From contig JBPYCQ010000003.1 of NCBI GenBank assembly GCA_051846895.1, forward strand, positions 62,001 to 126,000: 64,000 nt of DNA. The letters run 5' to 3'. Of the stretch, positions 16,326-24,949 are shown piece after piece. How positions within the stretch are numbered: position 1 is the stretch's first letter; each line of letters begins with the position of its first letter. The stretch comes from CALKAL01 sp051846895 (GTDB lineage: Bacteria > Bacillota > Bacilli > Bacillales > Alkalibacillaceae). The notes under the pieces were generated by a model, which searched no databases, had not been told where the DNA came from, and worked only from the letters and a program-made list of their open reading frames with translations. Position numbers and translations under genes: made by a program.

Positions 16326-17003
16326 ATGAGACGAATGGAATTTTTAAGAATTACTATAGAAACATTAGTAGGATTTACAGCTCTTTTTATACTTACAAAG
16401 TTATTAGGAAAAACTCAAATCACACAAATCACGGCTTTTGATTTTATTGCTGCTCTTATTTTAGGTGAATTAGTGGGGAATGCATTATTTGACCCTGAAG
16501 TTGGGATCGCTATGATTTTGTATGCCATTACTTTATGGGGGATATTAATTTTATTAACAGAATGGGTTACTCAAAAGTTTAGACGGACGCGCTCTATTCT
16601 AGAAGGGAAACCTTCTATAGTGATTAGACGTGGACAAATACAAAGAAACGTGATGAAAGAAAATAAACTAGATATGAATCAATTGATGCACTTATTAAGA
16701 AATAAAAACGTTTTTTCCGTGCAGGAAGTCGAACATGCGATACTAGAAACTGACGGAACAATAAGTGTTATGAAAAAATATATTTATCAGACTCCAAACT
16801 ATCAATTTTTTGGTGCAGTACCGAAAAATATTTACCTTCCTATCGCTGTTATTTCTGATGGTGAATTTATTGAAGAAAACATTAAAGAAATTGAATTATC
16901 TAAGCAGGAGATTAATGAGGTAATTAAAAATCAAGGGCTACAACTGAATGAAGTAATGTATGCAGAATGGACTAAAGAGCAAGGGTTATATATAATGCCT
17001 TAA
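16326..17003 (+). CDS. DUF421/YetF-family membrane protein
   Basis: Protein of 225 aa. Residues 1-80 contain three membrane helices with the family motif LGKTQITQITAFDFIAALIL and GELVGNALFD. Residues 90-225 form the cytoplasmic YetF domain (KPSIVIRRGQIQRNVMKENK, then LMHLLRNKNVFSVQEVEHAI). Spore-forming bacilli carry several YetF paralogues; function is not established beyond links to spore membranes in one family member. ATG 16326 and ATG 16335 are both possible; AGGATGAG favours the second by spacing. Confidence 0.87.
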   Translation: MRRMEFLRITIETLVGFTALFILTKLLGKTQITQITAFDFIAALILGELVGNALFDPEVGIAMILYAITLWGILILLTEWVTQKFRRTRSILEGKPSIVIRRGQIQRNVMKENKLDMNQLMHLLRNKNVFSVQEVEHAILETDGTISVMKKYIYQTPNYQFFGAVPKNIYLPIAVISDGEFIEENIKEIELSKQEINEVIKNQGLQLNEVMYAEWTKEQGLYIMP

Positions 17004-17015
17004 CCCTTGCTCTTT
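16974..17015. terminator. Bidirectional terminator between yetF-like and MBL genes
   Basis: A 15-bp perfect stem AAAGAGCAAGGGTTA with its complement overlaps the ends of both convergent genes, with T-runs on both sides. Confidence 0.9.
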
Positions 17016-17908
17016 TTTATTTTAAACATCCAGCGATTTTGCTGAATGTAGTGTTCAATTTTTTCTTCTTTAATTAACAATGTAATGTATGCGGTAATTG
17101 CGGTTTTAAATAATAAAAATTGTGATAGCTGTTTTGTTTCAACATTCATTACTTCACACATCTGTACAACAGCTTGTTCATGTGTGAGACCATCAGGAAA
17201 TTTATCTATTACACTAACTAGTTTATGAATGATCATCTCATGATATTCTATATTTTTTTTAATCGTGCTAATATAATCACTTTCAAAATACCCATGCCCT
17301 GGGACTGCCCCCTTAAAAGATGTGTTAAGTAATTTTCGTAAACTTTTTAAGGCCATTTCAGCGTTAGTAATATAAGGAATTTTATGTTTGGCTAACTCTT
17401 CTTTTCCAAAATAACTATCTGCCGCATATAAGATATCATCTACAGCCACAGCCATTTGATTATAGCTATGTCCAGGTGTTGATAAAAGGTTTAGTTGAAA
17501 ATTATCAACTGAAATCTCACCTTCATCAACAATTAAATCTACTTCAACTGGGCGCCCTTCAAGAAACTTATTACGCAACTCATCAATTGGCTCATTTCCT
17601 GAAAATAAATAAATAGGCTCCAAAATAGGATTTTGTAGTATAACGGCTTCAAAACGTGGAGCAATGATTTTAACACTATATTTTTCTTTTAAATAATAAG
17701 CTCCACCGTAATGGTCAGCATGTGCATGAGTAATAAAAAGATGAGTAATTGGTAATTGTTTTTCTTCTAATTCACGGACGATTTTTCTAACAGATGATTT
17801 ATCAATTCCTGTATCGATGATTAATCCTTGATTATGTTGATGAACATAACCAATATTAACTGAAGCTTCATATACATAACATCTCTCATTTAACTGTTTG
17901 AATCCCAT
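17000..17908 (-). CDS. MBL-fold metallo-hydrolase
   Basis: Metallo-beta-lactamase-fold protein of 302 aa. The metal motif HAHADH (H-x-H-x-D-H) is at residues 60-65, with STPGHSYNQ near 142, ADSYF near 162 and PGHGYF near 198 giving the other ligands. Residues 225-300 are an added winged-helix-like tail (ITAYITLLIKEEKIEHYIQQNRWMFKI), as in LACTB2-like and some quorum lactonase relatives. The substrate is unknown; a thioester or phosphodiester is possible. It is convergent with the YetF gene and ends in the shared terminator. Confidence 0.85.
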   Translation of the reverse strand: MGFKQLNERCYVYEASVNIGYVHQHNQGLIIDTGIDKSSVRKIVRELEEKQLPITHLFITHAHADHYGGAYYLKEKYSVKIIAPRFEAVILQNPILEPIYLFSGNEPIDELRNKFLEGRPVEVDLIVDEGEISVDNFQLNLLSTPGHSYNQMAVAVDDILYAADSYFGKEELAKHKIPYITNAEMALKSLRKLLNTSFKGAVPGHGYFESDYISTIKKNIEYHEMIIHKLVSVIDKFPDGLTHEQAVVQMCEVMNVETKQLSQFLLFKTAITAYITLLIKEEKIEHYIQQNRWMFKIKKSKG

Positions 17909-17935
17909 TATTTAATACTCCTTTGATATCTATTT

Positions 17936-18163
17936 CTATAACCATTCGTTAATGTGTAGTCCTTTTCCTGTTACTTGTTGCTCACTTTTTACTTTTTTTT
18001 GATTATAATAGTAGTGTCTCCGAGCCAATTGACTATTAAACTTCTTTAATTCAGGACGATATACCTTCTGTGATTGTTGAATCTTCGCTTTTAAATCTTT
18101 TTCTATATTTCTTTGTTGGTATTGGGTATAACGATGCATTTGAACTGGTGCAATATACCCCAC
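17936..18163 (-). CDS. Small basic protein of unknown function, sporulation-region type
   Basis: 75 aa, rich in Gln, Lys and Tyr (MGYIAPVQMHRYTQYQQRN). No membrane segment and no recognised domain. It starts at GTG with AGGAGGTGA about 9 nt upstream, so the gene is likely real. The opening Y-I-x-P-V-x-x-x-x-Y-x-Q-Y pattern recurs in short hypothetical proteins of spore-forming bacilli, and it lies in a row of small minus-strand genes beside coat genes. A role in spores is inference. Confidence 0.6.
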   Translation of the reverse strand: MGYIAPVQMHRYTQYQQRNIEKDLKAKIQQSQKVYRPELKKFNSQLARRHYYYNQKKVKSEQQVTGKGLHINEWL

Positions 18164-18210
18164 CTCTCGTTCACCTCCTAAACCTCTTTAATTATCATTA
18201 CCTTTAATCA

Positions 18211-18396
18211 TTATGATTCAAACCATTCCTCAATCTTACCCATCATATCTTCTAATGTGTTTTCATTATTTTGTAATCTCGACTCCCATTCTTCAAATGT
18301 CTTTGTTTCTTCTTCATATTTATTTTCCGGGTTTTGACCTACTTTAATTAATACTTCTTCTATATTTTTCATCCACTTATTCATATTATTAAACAT
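18211..18396 (-). CDS. Small acidic hypothetical protein
   Basis: 61 aa, acidic and Asn/Glu-rich (EEETKTFEEWESRLQNNENT), probably helical or coiled, ending in EEWFES. AAAGGATG before the ATG gives an RBS. No family is recognised. It sits in the group of short genes on the minus strand beside the coat genes. Confidence 0.55.
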   Translation of the reverse strand: MFNNMNKWMKNIEEVLIKVGQNPENKYEEETKTFEEWESRLQNNENTLEDMMGKIEEWFES

Positions 18397-18508
18397 ATTA
18401 TGATCACATCCTTTTTTATTATATGATTATTAAAATAGTATTTTGATTGTATGGATGTTTACTAAAAAGAAGCCTTAAAAATTTTTCTCACCTTCTTTAG
18501 ATAAAAAA

Positions 18509-18535
18509 AGAACTCGCATATTCAATACGAGTTCT
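18509..18535 (-). terminator. Terminator after 73-aa gene
   Basis: The stem AGAACTCG/CGAGTTCT with an A-run on the plus strand (T-run on the minus strand) follows the stop at 18548. Confidence 0.85.
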
Positions 18536-18547
18536 AGTTTAGAAAAT

Positions 18548-18769
18548 TTATAACCGAAAAAATGGGGGGATGCGATTCTCTCTATTGTTGTCGTTCTCTT
18601 TTTTTTCTTGTCGTTCTTGTTCACGTTCTTCTTGATTACTATCCACCTCTTCTAAATGACGACGACGCCCCAAGAAAGGATCCACCTCTCTTCTTTGTGG
18701 CTCAAAGATAACATTTTCTGCTTTTATCACTAAATCTTTTACATGTATCTCTTTTTTACGCTCAGACAT
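18548..18769 (-). CDS. Small charged protein divergent from cotZ, possible coat protein
   Basis: 73 aa from the ATG at 18769, which has AAAGGAG upstream; a longer start 16 codons further up lacks an RBS. The sequence begins MSERKKEIHVKDLVIKAENV and then becomes highly charged (HLEEVDSNQEEREQERQEK), ending PPFFRL. No known domain. Its divergent arrangement with the coat gene cotZ and the charged disordered tail make a spore-coat role plausible, but this is inference from position. Confidence 0.6.
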   Translation of the reverse strand: MSERKKEIHVKDLVIKAENVIFEPQRREVDPFLGRRRHLEEVDSNQEEREQERQEKKENDNNRENRIPPFFRL

Positions 18770-18887
18770 ATACTTCTCTCCTTTCGACAAAGTTTCGATA
18801 TTAATATATTCAACCAAATCTTTTCAGCATGGTCATTTGTCCTTATTTTTAATTAGTTTTCTATAACTAATTGTTGCATCTGCCCAC

Positions 18888-18914
18888 ACTCAACAGTGAT
18901 AAATGCATACGTTA
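18888..18914 (+). promoter_or_regulatory. Sigma-K-type promoter for cotZ
   Basis: AC (18888-18889), 16 nt, then CATACGTTA (18906-18914) matches the sigma-K pattern AC-N16-CATANNNTA exactly. It lies 46 nt before the cotZ start codon, which fits late mother-cell expression of a coat crust gene. Confidence 0.7.
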
Positions 18915-18959
18915 TTAACGAACGCATAAAGGCAAAAGTTTAGAAAGGAGAATGTGTTT

Positions 18960-19409
18960 ATGTCTTGCCGCGGAAAAGAACATTCTGAAAACTGTGTATG
19001 TGATATTCTTCGTGAGATTGTAGCTGCACAAAGAGATATCGTTGATGAGTGTGATGTTGGTTGTGAACAGTCGATTCAGGATTTACTAGGAGATACTACA
19101 GCACCAAATAATTTAGATACAGTACCAGTATTACTATACTGCGAATGTAATCCATTCAAAGGATTCGGGGTTAAAGATGATCAAAATAGAACAGCATTAG
19201 CAAGCTTCTACTTTAGAGTTAGAAGTGTTGATGAAGATTGCTGCGCTGTACTTGAATTATTACGCGACCCGGCAGATACCCACCAAAACTTCGCAGAGCC
19301 AACAAATCAAAAAACAGCTAATCTAAGAGGAACTGGAATTTGTATCAATGTTGATCTTAAGTGCTTCTGTCACGTTACTTGCCTGCCAGCAATACGTGCA
19401 CTATCTTAA
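18960..19409 (+). CDS. cotZ: CotZ/CotY/ExsY-family Cys-rich spore coat crust protein
   Basis: Cysteine-rich coat protein of 149 aa that self-assembles into the crust/exosporium basal lattice. Residues 1-40 have the ENCVCDILREIVAAQRDIVD and CDVGCEQSI segments. The central block has VPVLLYCECNPFKGFG and FRVRSVDEDCCAVLELL, and the end has CINVDLKCFCHVTCLPAI; all match the CotY/CotZ/ExsY pattern. Twelve Cys residues would allow disulphide cross-linking. The ATG at 18960 is chosen over a GTG two codons upstream because GAAAGGAG then has 9-nt spacing. A sigma-K promoter precedes it and cotO is convergent. Confidence 0.92.
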   Translation: MSCRGKEHSENCVCDILREIVAAQRDIVDECDVGCEQSIQDLLGDTTAPNNLDTVPVLLYCECNPFKGFGVKDDQNRTALASFYFRVRSVDEDCCAVLELLRDPADTHQNFAEPTNQKTANLRGTGICINVDLKCFCHVTCLPAIRALS

Positions 19410-19421
19410 TTAATTATATGA

Positions 19422-19451
19422 AAAGGTGCCAGCAATTTTGCCGGCACCTTT
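19422..19451. terminator. Bidirectional terminator between cotZ and cotO
   Basis: The stem AAAGGTGCC/GGCACCTTT with inner GC pairs lies between the convergent coat genes. Confidence 0.85.
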
Positions 19452-19457
19452 CTTCAT

Positions 19458-19835
19458 TTAAAAACCCATTAATAAAATTTCTTGAATATCATTTTTCATT
19501 AAACGAACTCTTTTTAATGTTTTTGTTAATTTGATTTCTACATATGGGTCATCATACGACTCTATGACACCATTGTAAGAGGTCTTATTCGTAATAATTT
19601 TACATTTCAGCTTTGGCAAAATATCTGATGAACTCACCAAATAATTTAACTTTTCATCAATTGACAGAGCTTGAAAACTACTTTTTTTATCATTGGATTC
19701 ATCAGCCGGTGTAGCTTCATCCATTTTCCCTTGTTCACTTTGACTATAGTAAACGGATTGAGCTACTAATTGTAAGTTGGGCTCATTTCTTTGAGAAATA
19801 AATAAAACTGGTGGTTTTGTACGATAATCCGCCAT
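19458..19835 (-). CDS. cotO: CotO-family spore coat protein
   Basis: 125 aa. The N-terminus (KPPVLFISQRNEPNLQ) and the C-terminal domain of about 60 residues (LPKLKCKIITNKTSYNGVIESYD...VRLMKNDIQEILLMGF) match the CotO family, whose B. subtilis member is a morphogenetic coat protein of the outer coat and crust. The middle is a short acidic linker. The neighbour cotZ is a known crust partner. The start at 19835 has AGAAAGGAG upstream; that RBS lies inside a 12-nt inverted repeat shared with sequence at 19905-19916. Confidence 0.78.
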   Translation of the reverse strand: MADYRTKPPVLFISQRNEPNLQLVAQSVYYSQSEQGKMDEATPADESNDKKSSFQALSIDEKLNYLVSSSDILPKLKCKIITNKTSYNGVIESYDDPYVEIKLTKTLKRVRLMKNDIQEILLMGF

Positions 19836-19845
19836 CTTGACGTAC

Positions 19846-19916
19846 TCCTTTCTAATCAATCTAACACATTTATATGCACAAACACCTAACCGTGTTCTAA
19901 ACTCGATTAGAAAGGA
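19846..19916 (-). promoter_or_regulatory. Inverted repeat that can sequester the cotO ribosome-binding site
   Basis: TCCTTTCTAATC (19846-19857) and GATTAGAAAGGA (19905-19916) are perfectly complementary over 12 nt. On a minus-strand transcript the downstream arm contains the cotO Shine-Dalgarno AGAAAGGAG. Only a message that starts upstream of 19916, such as mgtE read-through, would contain both arms. A weak sigma-K-like CATA (19873-19876, minus strand) sits in the loop. Confidence 0.5.
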
Positions 19917-19923
19917 ATGACAT

Positions 19924-21309
19924 TTATATTAATAAATCCATAAATGTCGTTGCCAAACCAAAATAAATGAGAACTGATATGATATCATTAATCGTTGTTA
20001 TAAATGGTCCACTAGCAACAGCTGGGTCTATGTTAATTTTATGCATAAATAACGGTAATAAAGCTCCTGCAATTGTAGCAATAATAAGAGCTATCGTAAT
20101 CGCAATTCCTACTATAAGACCTAAATACATTCCACTTTGAAAATTTACTCCAGAAAAAAGCCTCCACGTTAGTACTATGATAAAAACAATAATTCCGCAT
20201 GTTATTCCAGTGATCATTCCTGTTTTAGTTTCTCTTATTAAGCGTGAGAAAAATCCTTCATTTGATGCATCACCTGTAGCAATCCCACGTACAGTTACAG
20301 CAAGCGCCTGTGTTCCAGTATTACCAGCCATTCCAGCTATAAGTGGGATAAAGACAGCTAAAATTGGAACCGAATCTAACGTTTCTTCAAAAGTACCAAT
20401 TAAGCTTGCTGTAATCATTCCGAGAAATAGTAAAACAATTAACCACGGCAAGCGTTTCTTTGCCGCATCTAATGCACTGCCATCCATTTGATCCATGTCA
20501 ATGACCGCAGCTAATTTCGAATAGTCATCACTTGCTTCTTCATCCATAACATCTAGAATATCATCAACAGTAATAATACCGAGTATTCGTTGTTTGAAAT
20601 CGACAACTGGAAGGGCTAAAAAGTCATAGTCACGCATGAGCTTTGCTATTTCCTCCTGATCATCACTGGCAGAAGCAAAGATGACATTTTCACTCATGAC
20701 TTCCTCAACAACCGCTTCATCGTCTGCTATGATTAACATTCTTAAAGTAATAACACCAACTAATCTTTTCAAGTCATCTATGACGTATACATAGTAAATA
20801 CTTTCAGCGTCAGGTGCTTTCTTTTTTAAATGAACCATCGCCTCTTTAATCTTCATATCTTTATTTATGGCGACGAACTCTGTTGTCATGATACTTCCGG
20901 CTGTTTTTTCTTCATAATGAATAAGACTACGTATATCGTTAGCCTCTTCCTTATTAATTAAAGCTAAATAACTTGCGACTTCTTCTGTTGTAAATGTATT
21001 CAATATATCAACTGCATCATCAGAGGACATGTTTTCTAAGATTTGTGCTGCAAAAGTTGGATTCATTTCTTTTAGGACAAATCCCACATCGTCTATGTCA
21101 AAATACTCAATAATCTCGGCCATTTCTTCAGGTGATAAATAAGTATAAACCTTAAGGCGACTAGATTCAGTCAAATTTTTAAAAACAGATGATTGTTCAT
21201 ATGGGTGTAAATATAAAAAATCATTTCGAAACGTTTCAATCGTTTGTTTACTGAGAATCTCTTCAAACATAGCAACTTGTTCATCTAGTGTCATATCTTG
21301 ATAATTCAT
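19924..21309 (-). CDS. mgtE: MgtE magnesium transporter
   Basis: Mg2+-gated Mg2+ channel of 461 aa. Residues 1-130 are the cytoplasmic N domain (MTLDEQVAMFEEIL, with HPYEQSSVFKNLTE). Residues 135-255 are two CBS domains (GSIMTTEFVAINKD and VMSENVIFASASDDQ). Residues 285-460 hold five membrane helices with PLIAGMAGNTGTQALAVTVR, the pore signature. Its length is like the B. subtilis and Thermus proteins. The upstream region is only about 130 bp and shows no M-box riboswitch. No terminator is obvious before cotO. Confidence 0.95.
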   Translation of the reverse strand: MNYQDMTLDEQVAMFEEILSKQTIETFRNDFLYLHPYEQSSVFKNLTESSRLKVYTYLSPEEMAEIIEYFDIDDVGFVLKEMNPTFAAQILENMSSDDAVDILNTFTTEEVASYLALINKEEANDIRSLIHYEEKTAGSIMTTEFVAINKDMKIKEAMVHLKKKAPDAESIYYVYVIDDLKRLVGVITLRMLIIADDEAVVEEVMSENVIFASASDDQEEIAKLMRDYDFLALPVVDFKQRILGIITVDDILDVMDEEASDDYSKLAAVIDMDQMDGSALDAAKKRLPWLIVLLFLGMITASLIGTFEETLDSVPILAVFIPLIAGMAGNTGTQALAVTVRGIATGDASNEGFFSRLIRETKTGMITGITCGIIVFIIVLTWRLFSGVNFQSGMYLGLIVGIAITIALIIATIAGALLPLFMHKINIDPAVASGPFITTINDIISVLIYFGLATTFMDLLI

Positions 21310-21438
21310 GCCCTTCCCTCCTCCAGTCTCTATTATTAATATTTACCTATCTTCCATCATACATAAACTATTTAAAAATGAGGTAAATTGACGTATTATA
21401 TTATATAGTGCATGAAGTTTTAATTAAGGGGACTATTC

Positions 21439-22623
21439 ATGGATAAAAATATAAATAAGCAACGTTTAGATACATTTCTCATATTAATTATCACTTTACT
21501 CGTTATCATAAGCTGCTTTACATTATATACGCTCAATGATTTTTTACCATCATATAATAAAAACGTCTATATGAAACAAGGTATATGGTTCATTGTTGGA
21601 TGTATTGCGATTGCAACTATCATGATCATCGACTTTGATCGATATCGAAAACTAGCATGGCCATTGTATATTCTTGGGGTAGGTATGCTTGCTGGATTAT
21701 TTTTCTTACCTTGGGCATGGGAGAACAATGGTGCTACAAGATGGTATTTATTACCCCCGTCTTTAGGTAATCAAACCATCCAGCCTTCAGAATTTATGAA
21801 AGTTTTCCTAGCTGTTACATTAGCACATGTTGTCGCTTCACACAACGAAAGATGGACAAAGAAGGACCTTAAATACGACCTTATTCTTTTAGGTAAAATT
21901 ATAGCCTTATCTTTTCCACCTCTCGTTTTGATTGCTGTCCAACCTGATTTAGGTTCTGCTTTAGTCATTGCGTCAATCACGGCTTTCGTTATCTTAATTT
22001 CAGGTATTCGTTGGCGTGTTTTAATTACGTTATTCAGTATCGTCTTTGTTTGTATTACTGTCGTTATCATTCTTTATCTCGCATCACCTGACGATTTTAT
22101 TGATTACCTAAAAGAAGAAACAAAATTTGGCCATGTTGCTGACCGTATTCAAGCATGGCAACAACCACATTTATATCAAGATACTTCAGCGATGCAAGTA
22201 ATTAAATCAATGCTTGCGATTGGTTCGGGGCAATTACTTGGTAAAGGTATCATGGATTATCAAGTTTATATTCCTGAAAGACATACCGATATGATTTTTA
22301 CTGCCATTGCTGAACAATTCGGATTCATTGGATCAAGTGTTGTGATCATTCTTTATTTCTTACTCATTTATCGAATTATCCAAATTGCACTTGAGTGTAG
22401 AGAACCTTTTGGTACGTACTTATGCGTTGGAATTGTTGGGATGTTCTCTTATCAAATCTTTCAAAACATCGGTATGTCGATTCAACTACTGCCGTTAACA
22501 GGTCTACCGTTACCATTCCTGAGCTATGGCGGGACATCACTCTTAGTGTATATGGCTGCCATTGGCTTAATCCTGAACATACGTTCACGGCAAAAGTCGT
22601 ATATGTTTGAATCAGAGGAATAA
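21439..22623 (+). CDS. rodA: FtsW/RodA/SpoVE-family peptidoglycan polymerase, RodA-like
   Basis: SEDS glycosyltransferase of 394 aa with ten membrane helices. Conserved stretches are TIQPSEFMKVFLAV (residue 114), AVQPDLGSALVI (175, with the catalytic Asp), YIPERHTDMIFTAIAEQFGF (277) and LTGLPLPFLSYGGTS (353). Length and the PERHTDMIF motif fit RodA, which polymerises glycan during cylindrical growth, more than FtsW. The start at 21439 has AAGGGGA upstream. A membrane-protein gene follows 74 nt later. Confidence 0.85.
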   Translation: MDKNINKQRLDTFLILIITLLVIISCFTLYTLNDFLPSYNKNVYMKQGIWFIVGCIAIATIMIIDFDRYRKLAWPLYILGVGMLAGLFFLPWAWENNGATRWYLLPPSLGNQTIQPSEFMKVFLAVTLAHVVASHNERWTKKDLKYDLILLGKIIALSFPPLVLIAVQPDLGSALVIASITAFVILISGIRWRVLITLFSIVFVCITVVIILYLASPDDFIDYLKEETKFGHVADRIQAWQQPHLYQDTSAMQVIKSMLAIGSGQLLGKGIMDYQVYIPERHTDMIFTAIAEQFGFIGSSVVIILYFLLIYRIIQIALECREPFGTYLCVGIVGMFSYQIFQNIGMSIQLLPLTGLPLPFLSYGGTSLLVYMAAIGLILNIRSRQKSYMFESEE

Positions 22624-22697
22624 ATATTCATATAAATTGAAACTACTATATCCTTTAATCCGTACTAAGATATATAATAGCAAAGGGAGGAATATTT

Positions 22698-23252
22698 ATG
22701 GCAGAAGAGGATCGCAGTACTGTATTTTGGATCGTTTTACTTACTCTTGGATTTCTTATCGGTATCATATTGGCTTTATTAGGACCTAACATTGTCCATT
22801 TCGTATTATTCGAATATGGTGATAACTTTTTAATTTCAACACCATTTATTTCGAATATATTAATAGGCATTGCTACCGTCGTATTTTGTCTCGGTTGCGC
22901 GGGGATGTTATTTGAAAGAAAATTAATAAAGGGCATAGCTATTTTATTATTAATAACATCGCTCGTACTTGTATATTCTGGATTTACGAACTACACCATT
23001 TATTCTGAAAACGACATAACCATTAAAACCCCGTTGGACAAAACAGTCTATCAATGGAGCGATGCCGAATCCGCAACATTATCTAGTGTATCCGGCGAAC
23101 AAGCAGAGAGTGTTTTCAACGTTGAAATTGTTTTCAATGATGGGTTTACATCAGAAGTAAAAATTAATCAGTCTAGAGAGAGCAGGAAGTACTCAAGACT
23201 TAAAAACCTTTTACAAGATAATGGTGTCAAAGTCGATATCATTATGGATTGA
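22698..23252 (+). CDS. Three-TM membrane protein of unknown function
   Basis: 184 aa. Hydrophobic segments are at about residues 9-33, 49-68 and 75-95. Residues 100-184 form a soluble beta-rich domain (YTIYSENDITIKTPLDKTVYQWSDAE) that resembles a PH-like fold and ends with a basic helix (SRESRKYSRLKNLLQDNG). AAAGGGAGG gives a strong RBS. It may be co-transcribed with rodA. No family is recognised. Confidence 0.7.
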   Translation: MAEEDRSTVFWIVLLTLGFLIGIILALLGPNIVHFVLFEYGDNFLISTPFISNILIGIATVVFCLGCAGMLFERKLIKGIAILLLITSLVLVYSGFTNYTIYSENDITIKTPLDKTVYQWSDAESATLSSVSGEQAESVFNVEIVFNDGFTSEVKINQSRESRKYSRLKNLLQDNGVKVDIIMD

Positions 23253-23265
23253 TTAGTTTTAATTC

Positions 23266-24102
23266 TTAAGGAAACTGAGCAATAAAAATCATTTTTCTTT
23301 TCAAAAACGGGTGGATGAAGGTCAATTTATGACAATGCAATGCTTGTCCGTTTAATTTTGATGTATCACCACCATACAAATCATCACCGATTAAAGGATG
23401 ACCTATAAATGATAAATGAACCCTAATTTGATGGGTTCTACCAGTTTCTAAATTTAATTTAAGCAGCGAGCAGTCCACATATTCTTGAGTAACTTCATAA
23501 TGTGTGACTGCTCGCTTTCCATTTTCTGTGACCATTCTTTCAATAATAGAAGATGGACTTCTTCCAATTGGCAGATTGATCATGCCTGATTTCTTTTTCA
23601 ATATTCCTTCAACGAGCGCCAAATACTCACGAGTTATATTTTCTGGTAGTAATAAGTGATGAGCATACCGATGTTTTGCAATTAATACTAATCCAGATGT
23701 GTCTCTGTCAAGACGGGTGACAACATGAACTGTATAAGGGATATTTTTACTTTCAAAATAATGTAGTACCCCATCCACTAATGTCGGTTTTTTACCATCA
23801 TTCATAATCGCAAGACCGCGTGGTTTATTGAGAACTATAAAATGTTCATCCTCATAAACAATGTTTAAGGGCATTTCAATGGACTTTAACCCCTTACCTC
23901 GCACTTCTTTACCAAAAATAACCGTCAATCGATCTCCCGTAAATAACCTTTTTCTAACTGTAACATTTTCTCCGTTAACTAATATTTTTCCATTTCGTTT
24001 AACATCTTTTAATAAACGATCTGAAAAAGCTCGTACTTCAACTAAATAGTTAAGTACAAGCCAATTATTATACTTACTTAGAATAGTCCAAGTCATTTCC
24101 AT
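23266..24102 (-). CDS. yjbO: RluA-family pseudouridine synthase (YjbO)
   Basis: 278 aa. Residues 20-65 form an S4-like start (DRLLKDVKRNGKILVNGENV). The catalytic motif is TRLDRDTSGLVL near residue 129, with the active Asp in RLDRDTSG. LETGRTHQIRVHLSFIGHPLIGD near 222 is the RluA C-terminal signature. It isomerises uridine in rRNA or tRNA; the site is not predictable here. It follows nadK and sasB on the same strand (16- and 15-nt gaps), matching the yjbM-yjbN-yjbO order of B. subtilis. Confidence 0.93.
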   Translation of the reverse strand: MEMTWTILSKYNNWLVLNYLVEVRAFSDRLLKDVKRNGKILVNGENVTVRKRLFTGDRLTVIFGKEVRGKGLKSIEMPLNIVYEDEHFIVLNKPRGLAIMNDGKKPTLVDGVLHYFESKNIPYTVHVVTRLDRDTSGLVLIAKHRYAHHLLLPENITREYLALVEGILKKKSGMINLPIGRSPSSIIERMVTENGKRAVTHYEVTQEYVDCSLLKLNLETGRTHQIRVHLSFIGHPLIGDDLYGGDTSKLNGQALHCHKLTFIHPFLKRKMIFIAQFP

Positions 24103-24118
24103 TTGATTGTTTTCACCC

Positions 24119-24934
24119 TTATTTTAATTCAGAACGCGAATCCGAGATAAATGAATCATGCACCCGTTTCCAGAACGGAAATGGTCTAAATCGAGCAAAA
24201 CGAACTCTTTCTTTTGCTACTCGACATTGAATACTATTCACCTGATTAAATGACATCGTTAGGTGATCAATTGTTATTAAAAACGTTCGATCATTTCTTG
24301 GTTTAAGGACCGCTGTATGATGCTTTGGTAATATTAATGGTGATCCTACCGTACGGAACACTCGATTATTGATCGAAGCCATCTCAGTAATTTGAAAAGC
24401 TTCTAAGGACGGATGAATAATTGCTCCACCCAGAGCTTTGTTATATGCAGTTGAACCTGATGGTGTCGAAATGCATAATCCATCTCCACGAAATGTTTCA
24501 AAATGCTCACCCTTAATTTCAACATCTAAGACGACAGAGCCTTCTGGCGTTTTTACACTTGATTCATTTAAAGCTAGATAACGATGTTCTTGCTCATAAT
24601 CTTTTGGACGAATAATGATTTCGAGTAATGGGTATTCAACAACTTGAAACGGTGTACGAGCAATTTCTATAATTAATTTCTCAAGCTCGCTTGGTACCCA
24701 ATCGGCGTAAAAGCCTAAGTGACCAGTATGCACGCCAATAAATGCTGTTTTTTCAAGGCGATGGACATAGCGATGGAATGCTTCTAATAACGTACCATCT
24801 CCACCTACTGAAATGACAAGATCAGGTTCTTCTTCGTTATATTCCATATTAAATTGCGTTAAGTAACTTTTAAATTTTGATTTAATTTCTTTTGATGTTT
24901 TGTCACCACGACATTGGACGTAGAACTTCATCAC
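24119..24934 (-). CDS. nadK: NAD kinase
   Basis: Phosphorylates NAD to NADP; 271 aa. The catalytic GGDGTLLEAFHRY is at residue 44, NESSVKTPEGSVVLD near 123 and the substrate loop TPSGSTAYNKALGGAIIHP near 157. Length and pattern match B. subtilis PpnKA. It is in the sasB-nadK-yjbO operon, so NADP supply and (p)ppGpp synthesis share a transcript, as in other bacilli. Confidence 0.95.
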   Translation of the reverse strand: MMKFYVQCRGDKTSKEIKSKFKSYLTQFNMEYNEEEPDLVISVGGDGTLLEAFHRYVHRLEKTAFIGVHTGHLGFYADWVPSELEKLIIEIARTPFQVVEYPLLEIIIRPKDYEQEHRYLALNESSVKTPEGSVVLDVEIKGEHFETFRGDGLCISTPSGSTAYNKALGGAIIHPSLEAFQITEMASINNRVFRTVGSPLILPKHHTAVLKPRNDRTFLITIDHLTMSFNQVNSIQCRVAKERVRFARFRPFPFWKRVHDSFISDSRSELK

Positions 24935-24949
24935 AAATTCTCCCTTGAT

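Noticed and set aside
21310..21438. M-box magnesium riboswitch before mgtE
   Set aside because: The upstream gap is only about 130 bp and is shared with the divergent rodA; it lacks the long conserved M-box stems.
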